64,000 bases of DNA from JAWXBK01 sp034439975 (lineage in GTDB: Bacteria; Pseudomonadota; Alphaproteobacteria; Dongiales; Dongiaceae). Below the pieces are notes generated by a model. The model was not told the origin of the DNA, ran no database searches, and was given only the letters and a program-made list of their open reading frames with translations. The translations under genes and the position numbers were made by a program. Shown one piece after another: positions 17,117 to 24,986 of the stretch. The DNA lies in the NCBI GenBank assembly GCA_034439975.1, contig JAWXBK010000021.1:19370-83369 (forward strand), given 5' to 3'. How positions within the stretch are numbered: position 1 is the first letter of the stretch; the number at the start of each line of letters is the position of its first letter.

Positions 17117-17377
17117 ATGGCGCACCACAAGTCCGCCAAGAAACGCATTCGCCAGACCGAGCGCCGCACTGACGTTAATGATGCGCGCACGAGCCGCGTC
17201 CGTACCTTTGTGAAGAAGGTCGAGACGGCGATTGCCAGCGGCGACAAGACCGCTGCCTCGACGGCACTGCGCGCAGCAGAGCCCGAGTTGCAGCGCGGCG
17301 TGACGAAAGGCGTCCTGCATCGCAATGCGGCGTCGCGCAAGATTTCGCGACTGTCCAAGCGCATCAAGGCTCTCTAG
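17117..17377 (+). CDS. rpsT: 30S ribosomal protein S20
   Basis: An 86-residue, very basic helical protein beginning MAHHKSAKKRIRQTERR, the diagnostic S20 N-terminus, and ending SRLSKRIKAL. It binds 16S rRNA in the small subunit. GAGAGAAG precedes ATG 17117. In alphaproteobacteria rpsT commonly lies just upstream of dnaA; here a rhodanese gene and a 374-base gap come between. Confidence 0.96.
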   Translation: MAHHKSAKKRIRQTERRTDVNDARTSRVRTFVKKVETAIASGDKTAASTALRAAEPELQRGVTKGVLHRNAASRKISRLSKRIKAL

Positions 17378-17751
17378 CCCTTTCCTTCGATTGTCCGTTT
17401 CACGCAACGCCTGCATCTTGGCGGTGCTGTGGCATGCGTGCATCGCATTGCCATGCATTGCTGTCGGATGCCGGATCGACCCATACTCCTTGGTTGCGAG
17501 TCCCGCAGGTCGTGGTTAGAGTCGGTTTCGCAGTCGAGAGGGAGGCATACGCAATGAAGACGCAACTTGGGCGAGGAGTTGCACTTCAACGCGGTCAGCA
17601 AACCGGTCAGCACCGCACGACAATAAAACAAACCGCGCGGGCGCACCGGATCGACACCGGACGATAAAAGGAATTCGTCGACGACAGGCACGGTCGTCGG
17701 CGAGGGGCTGTTTTGTCCGCTGAGGCGGACGCGGAGGGGAAGGCGCAAGCC
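17378..17751. other. Gap between rpsT and the rhodanese-dnaA unit
   Basis: 374 bases without a confident gene. I see no exact DnaA box (TTATCCACA) and no clear AT-rich unwinding element, so an origin here is not supported. Short repeats of GCATGC/TGCATTG type occur near 17430-17460. A 37-codon frame with a good ribosome site is listed separately. The dnaA promoter is probably inside this region, but I cannot point to it with confidence. Confidence 0.4.
17554..17667 (+). CDS. Possible 37-residue small ORF upstream of rhodanese-dnaA
   Basis: ATG 17554 is preceded by GGAGG with an 8-base spacer, the best ribosome site in this gap. The product is basic and Gln/Arg/Thr-rich (begins MKTQLGRGVALQRGQQ) with no recognisable domain. 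It may be a leader peptide or chance. The only support is the ribosome site and position. Confidence 0.25.
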   Translation: MKTQLGRGVALQRGQQTGQHRTTIKQTARAHRIDTGR

Positions 17752-18168
17752 ATGACCTATGCCGGCGATCTGTCGCCCGCCGAGGCCTGGACGCTGCTCG
17801 AGAACGAGCCCGACGCGGTTCTGGTCGACGTGCGCACGCGACCCGAATGGTCGTTCGTGGGCGTGCCCGATCTGGCACCGATCGGGAAGCAGACAGTGTT
17901 CCTGTCCTGGCAAGTTTTTCCGGCCATGAACCGCAACGAGCAGTTCGTGTCCGAGCTCGGCGGCGCATTTCCGGAACCGGATCGTCCGCTGCTGTTTATC
18001 TGCCGTTCGGGCGCGCGCTCGCGCGACGCAGCCGTGGCAATGACGGGCGCCGGCTATCGGCGTTGCTACAATGTGAGCTCGGGTTTCGAAGGCGGCACCG
18101 ACGAGCAGCGCCATCGCGGCAGCAAGGCCGGATGGAAGGCCGACGGCCTTCCCTGGGTCCAGGAATGA
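17752..18168 (+). CDS. Rhodanese-like sulfurtransferase domain protein
   Basis: A 138-residue single rhodanese domain. VLVDVRTRPEW is the CH2A-like motif and the active-site loop is ICRSGARSR with Cys84 as the persulfide-carrying residue; the C-terminal GFEGGTD matches the YNVSSGFEGG signature of rhodanese proteins found with heavy oxidation pathways. ATG 17752 is preceded by GGAGGGGAAGG; an upstream TTG 17713 is less likely. The last bases overlap or abut the start of dnaA, so the two genes look translationally linked. Function in thiosulfate or cyanide detoxification is not shown. Confidence 0.85.
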   Translation: MTYAGDLSPAEAWTLLENEPDAVLVDVRTRPEWSFVGVPDLAPIGKQTVFLSWQVFPAMNRNEQFVSELGGAFPEPDRPLLFICRSGARSRDAAVAMTGAGYRRCYNVSSGFEGGTDEQRHRGSKAGWKADGLPWVQE

Positions 18169-18182
18169 CGGAGGCGCCAGGG

Positions 18183-19574
18183 ATGCAAGCCGGCACCGAC
18201 AGCCATCTGAATGCCGCGTGGGCCCGCGTACGGGGGCGTCTGCGCAGCGAACTGGGCGATGCCGCCTATCGAAGCTGGCTAAAGCCGCTGACCCTGGCGG
18301 GGCTGACCGACGGCGAATTGCGCCTGTCCGCGCCGACCCGCTTCATGCGCGACTGGATCCTCTCCCATTATCACGACCAGCTCACCCGCTTCTGGTCCAC
18401 GGAAGTACCGCAGGTGGTCGAAGTGTCGGTCTCCGTCGAACAGGCGCACAGCCCGACCCGGCCGCGCCCGCCGCGTCCCGAAAGCGGCGGCGCGAGCCAT
18501 CGCTCGAAGCCGATCCCCGAGGCGACCAACGGTCACGATGTGGCGCTCGATCTCTCGGCGCCGCTCGATCCGCGTTTCACGTTCGAGAATTTCGTCACCG
18601 GCAAGCCGAACGAGCTTGCCTACGCCGCCGCGCGCCGCGTCGCCGAGGCGAAGGCCGTGCCGTTCAATCCACTCTATCTCTATGGCGGGGTCGGGCTCGG
18701 CAAGACGCATCTCATGCATGCGATCGCCTGGTACATCCGGAACAATCAGCCGGAGCGCCGCATCATCTATCTGTCGGCCGAAAAGTTCATGTACCAGTTC
18801 ATCCGCGCGCTGCGCTTCAAGAACACGGTCGCGTTCAAGGAGCAGTTCCGCGCGGTCGACGTGCTGATGGTCGACGACCTGCAGTTCATCAGCGGCAAGG
18901 AATCGACCCAGGAAGAGTTCTTCCACACCTTCAACGCGCTGGTCGACCAGAACCGTCAGATCATCATCTCGGCCGACAAATCGCCCTCCGATCTCGAGGG
19001 GATGGAAGAGCGGATGCGTTCGCGGCTCGGTTGGGGGCTGGTCGCGGATATCCATCCGACGACCTACGAGTTGCGGCTCGGCATCCTGCAGGCGAAGGCC
19101 GACAATCTCGGCAAGACGATGCCGCCCAAGGTGCTCGAGTTCCTTGCGCACAAGATCGTCTCCAACGTGCGCGAGCTCGAAGGCGCGCTGAACCGGATCG
19201 TGGCGCATGCCGATCTGATCGGCCGTCCGGTCACGCTCGAGACGACGCAGGAAGTGCTGCATGATCTGCTGCGCGCCAACGATCGCCGCGTCACGATCGA
19301 GGAAATCCAGAAGCGCGTCGCCGAACATTTTAACATCAAGCTCTCGGAGATGACGTCGGCGCGGCGCGCGCGGGCGGTGGCCCGGCCGCGTCAGGTCGCC
19401 ATGTATCTCGCAAAGCAGCTCACCTCGCGGTCGCTGCCGGAAATCGGCCGCAAATTCGGCGGCCGCGACCACACGACCGTGATGCACGCGGTGCGCAAGG
19501 TCGAAGAACTTCGTTCGACTGATTCGAGCTTCTCGGACGACGTGGATCTGCTCCGGCGGATGCTCGAAGGCTAA
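18183..19574 (+). CDS. dnaA: Chromosomal replication initiator DnaA
   Basis: About 463 residues with the four DnaA domains: N-terminal DnaB-interaction domain (WARVRGRLRSELGDAAYRSWL), a Pro/Arg-rich linker, the AAA+ core with Walker A GGVGLGKTHLMHA, Walker B LMVDDLQF and the arginine-finger region, and the C-terminal DNA-binding signature GRDHTTVMHAVRKVE. I favour ATG 18183 because GGAG lies 9 bases upstream; ATG 18165 overlaps the rhodanese stop (ATGA) and would add six residues. It initiates replication by binding DnaA boxes in oriC. No matching box cluster is seen next to the gene. Confidence 0.95.
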   Translation: MQAGTDSHLNAAWARVRGRLRSELGDAAYRSWLKPLTLAGLTDGELRLSAPTRFMRDWILSHYHDQLTRFWSTEVPQVVEVSVSVEQAHSPTRPRPPRPESGGASHRSKPIPEATNGHDVALDLSAPLDPRFTFENFVTGKPNELAYAAARRVAEAKAVPFNPLYLYGGVGLGKTHLMHAIAWYIRNNQPERRIIYLSAEKFMYQFIRALRFKNTVAFKEQFRAVDVLMVDDLQFISGKESTQEEFFHTFNALVDQNRQIIISADKSPSDLEGMEERMRSRLGWGLVADIHPTTYELRLGILQAKADNLGKTMPPKVLEFLAHKIVSNVRELEGALNRIVAHADLIGRPVTLETTQEVLHDLLRANDRRVTIEEIQKRVAEHFNIKLSEMTSARRARAVARPRQVAMYLAKQLTSRSLPEIGRKFGGRDHTTVMHAVRKVEELRSTDSSFSDDVDLLRRMLEG

Positions 19575-19588
19575 GGGTCCGTAGGCCC

Positions 19589-19636
19589 GTCGAAACCCGA
19601 GTCGAAACCCGAGTCGGACCCCGATTCGGCACCCGA
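19589..19636. repeat. Four 12-base tandem repeats downstream of dnaA
   Basis: Starting 15 bases after the dnaA stop are four consecutive 12-mers: GTCGAAACCCGA, the same again, GTCGGACCCCGA and TTCGGCACCCGA. The first two are identical and the last two are diverged copies. The 12-base period could be coding relic of a read-through tail, or a protein-binding array. The remainder of the 380-base dnaA-dnaN gap holds an AT-richer patch near 19690-19725 and the dnaN promoter candidate. Confidence 0.7.
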
Positions 19637-19735
19637 TTTCGCGCTTCCGGCCGGGCCCCGCAAAACCCTCCGAATGTGCCTCGCAAGCCCTTGAAAATAA
19701 AAGGCTAATCGGCCGAAAATTTGACTGTGCCGCGT

Positions 19736-19764
19736 TTGCTCGTACGCGGGCCGCTTGCTATGAT
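19736..19764 (+). promoter_or_regulatory. dnaN: Candidate dnaN promoter
   Basis: TTGCTC at 19736-19741 and TATGAT at 19759-19764 are spaced by 17 bases. A start near 19771 would give a leader of about 185 bases before dnaN. The long leader is unusual and leaves room for post-transcriptional control, but no structure was identified. Confidence 0.5.
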
Positions 19765-19954
19765 GCAAAACCGTTACGACGCCCTGCCCGCGTCGCCTCG
19801 AAACGGCGTCCGACCGGTGCAGCCGGGGGCGCCGCGGGTCTCCTGAAAGCGGGTTGGTGCCGGGCGGTCGGAAGCGTCCTTCAGGACGATTTTCCGCGAA
19901 TTCGGGAATGGTCCTGACAAGAACAGCAACAAACGTCCGAGCGCTGGCACGCCC

Positions 19955-21070
19955 ATGAAATTGACCATCGAACGCGCCGCGCTCCTCCGATCGCTCGGCC
20001 ATGTGCAGAGCGTCGTGGAGCGCCGCAACACGATTCCGATCCTTTCCAACGTCCTGGTCGATGCGGTCGGCGACGGGCTGACTTTGACCGCGACCGACAT
20101 GGATCTCGCGATCGTCGAGACAGTGCCGGCCGAGGTTGCGACCAAGGGCGCCACGACGGTGCCGGCGCACACGCTCTACGACATCGTGCGCAAGCTGCCC
20201 GAAGGCGCGCAGATCGCGCTGGAAACGAGCGCCGATGGCGGCCAGATGGCGCTGCGCGCCGGCCGCTCGCGCTTTACGCTGGCAACCTTGCCGAAAGAGG
20301 ATTTCCCCGCGGTCGGTGGCGACAACCTGCCGCATAAATTCGATGTGCCGACCAGCGAGTTGCGCGACCTGATCGATCGCACGCGGTTTGCGATTTCGAC
20401 GGAAGAGACGCGCTATTACCTGAACGGCATCTATCTGCATGCGGCCGGCACCAAGAAAAAGACGTTGCGCGGCGTTGCGACCGACGGGCACCGGCTTGCG
20501 CGGGTCGAATTTGCATTGCCGGACGGTGCCGATGGCATGCCCGGCGTCATCGTTCCGCGCAAGGCGGTCGGCGAGATCGTCAAGCTGATCGAAGGCGCAG
20601 ACGGCGCGGTCCATATCGAATTGTCGGAGACCCGCATCAGCGTTTCGATCGGATCGGTGCTGCTGACCTCGAAACTGATCGACGGTTCGTTCCCCGATTA
20701 CGAGCGGGTCATTCCCTCGGGCAACGACAAGACCATGAAGGTCGATTGCAAGAGCTTCGCCGAGGCGGTCGATCGCGTCGCGACGATCTCGAGCGAGAAA
20801 TCGCGCGCGGTCAAACTTGCGATCTCGTCCGGCACACTGACGCTGACGGCAACCAGCCCGGAAAGCGGCACGGCCCAGGAAGAGGTCGAGATCGAGTATG
20901 ACGGCCAGCCGATCGAGATCGGCTTCAATGCGCGCTATCTGGTCGACATCGCCCAGCAGATCCGCGGCGATACCGCGTCGTTCGCTCTGGCGGATGCCGC
21001 CTCACCGACTTTGGTGCGCGATCCCGGCGACGCATCGGCACTCTATGTGCTGATGCCGATGCGGGTCTAG
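19955..21070 (+). CDS. dnaN: DNA polymerase III beta sliding clamp
   Basis: A 371-residue protein of the normal clamp length, with three repeated clamp folds. It begins MKLTIERAALLRSLGHVQSV, contains NTIPILSNVLVDA early in domain I, and ends with the hydrophobic-pocket C-terminus ALYVLMPMRV. The dimeric ring tethers Pol III to DNA and binds many partners through the pocket near the C-terminus. It follows dnaA after 380 bases and precedes recF by 27 bases. Confidence 0.95.
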   Translation: MKLTIERAALLRSLGHVQSVVERRNTIPILSNVLVDAVGDGLTLTATDMDLAIVETVPAEVATKGATTVPAHTLYDIVRKLPEGAQIALETSADGGQMALRAGRSRFTLATLPKEDFPAVGGDNLPHKFDVPTSELRDLIDRTRFAISTEETRYYLNGIYLHAAGTKKKTLRGVATDGHRLARVEFALPDGADGMPGVIVPRKAVGEIVKLIEGADGAVHIELSETRISVSIGSVLLTSKLIDGSFPDYERVIPSGNDKTMKVDCKSFAEAVDRVATISSEKSRAVKLAISSGTLTLTATSPESGTAQEEVEIEYDGQPIEIGFNARYLVDIAQQIRGDTASFALADAASPTLVRDPGDASALYVLMPMRV

Positions 21071-21097
21071 GAGCGGACGATTCCGGGGCCCGCCCCA

Positions 21098-22321
21098 TTG
21101 CCGCACATCGACACCGCCGCTCTCGCAGAGGTTCCGGCGCTCGCAATCACGCGCCTGATGCTGACAGATTTCCGCTCCTACGGTCGCGCGAGGCTCGATC
21201 TCGATGCGCGGCCGGTGGTGCTGACGGGACCGAACGGCGCCGGCAAAACGAATTTACTTGAGGCGGTTTCGTTTCTCGTGCCGGGGCGCGGACTGCGTCG
21301 CGCCAAATTGGGCAGCGTCGCCCGGCGCGGCAGCGACGGCATTGCCGAGAACCCCTGGGCCGTGGCGGCCGAGATTGCGACCGCTTCCGGCAGTGTCTCG
21401 ATCGGCACCGGCCCCGATCCCGAGCAAGGCGAGACCGCCCGCGAGCGGCGCATCGTGCGCATCGACGGCGCGCCGGCCCGCAGCCAGGCCGCACTCGGCG
21501 ACATCGTCGCCCTGGTCTGGCTTACGCCGCAGATGGACCGCCTCTTTCTCGATGGCGCGTCCGAGCGTCGGCGTTTCGTGGACCGGCTCGCCGAGGCGCT
21601 CGATCCGGAACATGGCAGCCACGTCAACGCCTACGAGCATTCGATGCGCGAACGGTTGAGGCTGCTGCGCGGCGAGAGCGTGGCGCCCGAGCGCGACTGG
21701 CTCGATGCGCTGGAAGCGCGGATGGCGGAAGAGGGCGTGGCGATCGCCGCGACCCGGCGTTTGCTTGCCCAGCGCCTGGATGCGCTGGTGCGCGAGACGC
21801 TGGCGCCGTTTCCCGCGGCCGCCGTCATGGTCGAGGGTTTGCTCGAATCCGGCCTCGATACGATGCCGGCGCTCGCGGTCGAGGATCGCTTCCGGGCGCA
21901 GCTCGCGGAAAATCGTCGCGGCGATGCCGATGCCGGCATGACCCAGGCGGGGCCGCATCGCAGCGACATGACGGTGCTGCATCTCGGCAGCGGCGATGTG
22001 GCACGCTCGATGCCGGCCGCGGATTGCTCGACCGGCGAACAGAAGGCGCTGCTGATCGCGCTCGTGCTCGCGCATGCGCGGCTGGTCGCCGCCACGCGCA
22101 ATGTCACGCCGCTGGTTCTGCTCGACGAGATCGCGGCGCATCTCGATCGCGAACGGCGCCAGGCCTTGTTCGAACTGTTGCTCGGGCTCGGCGCCCAGGC
22201 CTGGATGACGGGAACCGATGCCGAAATTTTTGCCAGCCTTGGCAGTCGCGCGCAGCTATTCGCTGTCGCGCCGGGCCGGGTGCTCGGCCACGGGCCGATA
22301 ACCGGCCCCAACGCGTTTTAA
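21098..22321 (+). CDS. recF: DNA replication/repair protein RecF
   Basis: A 407-residue SMC-like ATPase that loads RecA at gaps. Walker A is GPNGAGKTNLLEA, the signature region is DCSTGEQKALL and Walker B is PLVLLDEIAAHLD. The family start (ITRLMLTDFRSYGRARLDL) lies before the first ATG, so a non-ATG start is needed; TTG 21098 is the best in-frame candidate and adds a short leader. GGAG upstream is weakly placed. Part of the dnaN-recF-gyrB run. Confidence 0.92.
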   Translation: MPHIDTAALAEVPALAITRLMLTDFRSYGRARLDLDARPVVLTGPNGAGKTNLLEAVSFLVPGRGLRRAKLGSVARRGSDGIAENPWAVAAEIATASGSVSIGTGPDPEQGETARERRIVRIDGAPARSQAALGDIVALVWLTPQMDRLFLDGASERRRFVDRLAEALDPEHGSHVNAYEHSMRERLRLLRGESVAPERDWLDALEARMAEEGVAIAATRRLLAQRLDALVRETLAPFPAAAVMVEGLLESGLDTMPALAVEDRFRAQLAENRRGDADAGMTQAGPHRSDMTVLHLGSGDVARSMPAADCSTGEQKALLIALVLAHARLVAATRNVTPLVLLDEIAAHLDRERRQALFELLLGLGAQAWMTGTDAEIFASLGSRAQLFAVAPGRVLGHGPITGPNAF

Positions 22322-22333
22322 GGACAGATCTCG

Positions 22334-24778
22334 ATGGCCATGCAACACGCGGAACATAATCCCGATGGCGGCGGCGCCGATTACGGCGCGGAGCAGATCA
22401 AGGTGCTGCGCGGGCTCGATGCCGTGCGCAAGCGGCCGGGCATGTATATCGGCGACACCGACGACGGCTCGGGCCTGCATCACATGGTCTACGAAGTCGT
22501 CGATAACGCGATCGACGAGGCGCTGGCCGGTTATTGCGATCTGATCCAGGTGGTGTTGAACGGCGACGGATCGGTCACCGTGCGCGACAACGGGCGCGGC
22601 ATTCCGGTCGACATCCATCGCGAGGAAGGCGTTTCCGCGGCGCAGGTCATCATGACCCAGCTTCATGCCGGCGGAAAGTTCGACCAGAACTCCTACAAGG
22701 TATCCGGCGGTCTGCACGGCGTCGGCGTCTCGGTGGTGAATGCGCTGTCCTCCCGGCTCGATCTCACGATCTGGCGCGACAGCAAGGAACATTTCATGCG
22801 CTTCCGCGACGGCGAGCCGGAAGCGCCGCTGGCGGTGCGCGGCCAATCCGACGGCAAGCGCGGCACCGAGGTGACGTTCCTGCCCTCGACCAACGTATTT
22901 ACCAATGTCGAATTCGATTGCGCGACGCTGGAGCACCGGCTGCGCGAACTCGCTTTCCTCAATTCCGGCGTCCGGCTGCTTCTGACCGATGCGCGCCATG
23001 TCGAGGAAAAGACCGTCGAGCTGCATTATCAGGGCGGGCTCGAGGCCTTCGTGCGCTATCTCGACCGCACGCGCAACGCGCTGCATCCCTCGGTCATCGT
23101 GGTCACCGGCGAACGCGACGGCGTCACGATCGAGGTCGCGCTCGAATGGAACGACAGCTATCACGAGACGATGCTGTGCTTCACCAACAACATTCCGCAG
23201 CGCGACGGCGGCACGCATCTTGCCGGCTTCCGCGCCGCGCTGACGCGCCAGGTGAACCAGTACGCGACCGACAGCGGCATCGCGAAGAAGGAAAAGATTG
23301 CGCTCACGGGCGAGGACGCGCGCGAGGGGCTCACCTGCGTGCTTTCGATCAAGGTGCCCGATCCGAAATTCTCCTCGCAGACCAAGGATAAACTGGTGTC
23401 CTCCGAGGTTCGCCAGCCGGTCGAGAACATGGTGAACGAAAAGCTCGGCCAGTGGTTCGAGGAACATCCCCAGGAAGCGCGTCGCATCATCGGCAAGGTG
23501 GTCGAAGCTGCGGCCGCCCGCGAGGCGGCGCGCAAGGCGCGCGAGCTGACGCGGCGCAAGGGCGCGCTCGATTTCGCTTCGCTGCCGGGCAAGCTCGCAG
23601 ACTGTCAGGAGCGCGATCCGGCGCTGTCCGAACTCTTCATCGTCGAGGGCGATTCGGCCGGGGGGTCGGCGAAGCAGGGCCGGCATCGCCGCTTCCAGGC
23701 GATCCTGCCCCTGCGCGGCAAGATCCTGAATGTCGAGCGCGCGCGCTTCGACAAGATGCTCTCCTCCGCTGAAATCGGCACGCTGATCGCGGCGCTCGGC
23801 ACCTCGATCGGTGCCGAGGAATTCGACATCTCGAAGATCCGCTATCACAAGATCATCATCATGACCGACGCAGACGTCGACGGCGCACACATCCGCACGC
23901 TGCTCCTGACGTTCTTCTACCGGCATCTGCGGCCGATGATCGAAAACGGCTATCTCTATATCGCGCAGCCACCGCTCTATCGTGCCAAGCGGGGCAGCTC
24001 CGAACGGTATCTGAAGGACGATCGCGAGCTCGACGCCTATCTGATCGATACCGGCGCCGAGGGCGCGGTCATGACCATGGCGAACGGCACGCAGATCGCC
24101 GGCGCCGACCTGGTGCAGCGCGTCAATCGCGCGGCGACGGCGCGCAATCTCATGCAGCCGATGATCCGCAAGATCGGTTCCGCCGTGGTGGTCGAGCAGG
24201 CGGCGATCGCCGGCGCGCTCAATCCCGATCTCATTCCGGATGCGACGCGGGCGAGCGAAGCGGCGAAGTATATCGCTCGCCGGCTCGACGAGCTCGCTCC
24301 CGAGACGGAGCGCGGTTGGCAGGGCGAGGCGGGTGCGGATGGCGGGCTCGTCTTCCAGCGCAAGCTGCGCGGTGTAACGCAGCGCCATGTGGTCGACGGT
24401 CCGCTATTGCGCTCGGCCGAGGCGCATCGGCTCGATGCGATGGCGGCCGAACTGCAGAACGATTATCTCGCGTCCTCGATGCTGGTGACCAAGGAGCGCG
24501 AAATGCGGATCGACGGGCCGCTCGGCCTGATCGAGCGCATCCTCGAAATCGGCCGCAAGGGCGTGACGATCCAGCGCTACAAGGGGCTGGGCGAAATGAA
24601 CGCGGAACAGCTCTGGGAAACCACACTCGATCCGCAGGCGCGCTCGCTCCTGCAGGTGAAAGTGGCGCATGGCGACGAGGCGGATGATCTGTTCTCGACG
24701 CTGATGGGCGATATCGTCGAACCGCGCCGCGAATTCATCCAGCATCACGCGCTCGAGGTTTCGAATCTCGATGTGTGA
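22334..24778 (+). CDS. gyrB: DNA gyrase subunit B
   Basis: An 814-residue ATPase subunit of gyrase. The GHKL domain begins IKVLRGLDAVRKRPGMYIGD and carries VDNAIDEALAGYC, DNGRGIPVD and GGLHGVGVSVVNALS. The Toprim domain shows ELFIVEGDSAGGSAKQGR and TDADVDGAHIRTLLLTFFYR, and the C-terminus ends with the GyrB tail RREFIQHHALEVSNLDV. The Asp/Asn of IMTDADVDGAHI are intact. It starts 12 bases after recF. Confidence 0.96.
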   Translation: MAMQHAEHNPDGGGADYGAEQIKVLRGLDAVRKRPGMYIGDTDDGSGLHHMVYEVVDNAIDEALAGYCDLIQVVLNGDGSVTVRDNGRGIPVDIHREEGVSAAQVIMTQLHAGGKFDQNSYKVSGGLHGVGVSVVNALSSRLDLTIWRDSKEHFMRFRDGEPEAPLAVRGQSDGKRGTEVTFLPSTNVFTNVEFDCATLEHRLRELAFLNSGVRLLLTDARHVEEKTVELHYQGGLEAFVRYLDRTRNALHPSVIVVTGERDGVTIEVALEWNDSYHETMLCFTNNIPQRDGGTHLAGFRAALTRQVNQYATDSGIAKKEKIALTGEDAREGLTCVLSIKVPDPKFSSQTKDKLVSSEVRQPVENMVNEKLGQWFEEHPQEARRIIGKVVEAAAAREAARKARELTRRKGALDFASLPGKLADCQERDPALSELFIVEGDSAGGSAKQGRHRRFQAILPLRGKILNVERARFDKMLSSAEIGTLIAALGTSIGAEEFDISKIRYHKIIIMTDADVDGAHIRTLLLTFFYRHLRPMIENGYLYIAQPPLYRAKRGSSERYLKDDRELDAYLIDTGAEGAVMTMANGTQIAGADLVQRVNRAATARNLMQPMIRKIGSAVVVEQAAIAGALNPDLIPDATRASEAAKYIARRLDELAPETERGWQGEAGADGGLVFQRKLRGVTQRHVVDGPLLRSAEAHRLDAMAAELQNDYLASSMLVTKEREMRIDGPLGLIERILEIGRKGVTIQRYKGLGEMNAEQLWETTLDPQARSLLQVKVAHGDEADDLFSTLMGDIVEPRREFIQHHALEVSNLDV

Positions 24779-24851
24779 TTTTGCGCGCCACTGCATTCTT
24801 CGCATACACGGTCGAATAGCGCCGCGCTGACATCCACCCGCATTCACTTGC

Positions 24852-24946
24852 GGGCGTCAGCACTGGTGTGCGGGCCGACCTTATAGATCGGCGAGAGCGG
24901 GCGGACTGCCTGTAACGGCCGGGTTCGATACCCGGGGCGCCTACCA
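24852..24946 (+). tRNA. tRNA-like element, intact 3' end but atypical body (possible tRNA remnant)
   Basis: The 3' end is canonical: a 5-bp T stem (CCGGG/CCCGG, 24919-24935) around loop TTCGATA, then GGCGCCT, a discriminator A and encoded CCA (24944-24946). GGGCGTC at 24852-24858 can pair with the acceptor 3' strand with two G-U pairs. Between them are a short hairpin (GCAC-TGGT-GTGC) and a 5-bp hairpin with a 9-base loop (GCCGA...TCGGC). No standard anticodon loop of 7 bases forms without a mismatch; reading CTTATAG as the loop would give UAU but with a C-A mismatch. It may be a degenerate class II tRNA, a fragment left by integration, or a tRNA mimic. Confidence 0.35.
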
Positions 24947-24986
24947 TTCCATGATCACGGCCGCGGCCTGTAGCAATACGCAACGC

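Noticed and set aside
17378..17751. oriC next to dnaA
   Set aside because: No TTATCCACA-type box cluster or AT-rich unwinding element seen here or in the dnaA-dnaN gap; many alphaproteobacterial origins lie elsewhere.
22256..24388. A 710-codon open frame antisense to recF/gyrB
   Set aside because: High-GC coding DNA produces long antisense frames; the translation is Arg/Asp/His-rich without domains, while gyrB in the forward frame is unmistakable.
24852..24946. Permuted two-piece tmRNA acceptor RNA
   Set aside because: The tag-coding piece that must lie downstream is absent; the next gene begins about 40 bases away on the other strand.
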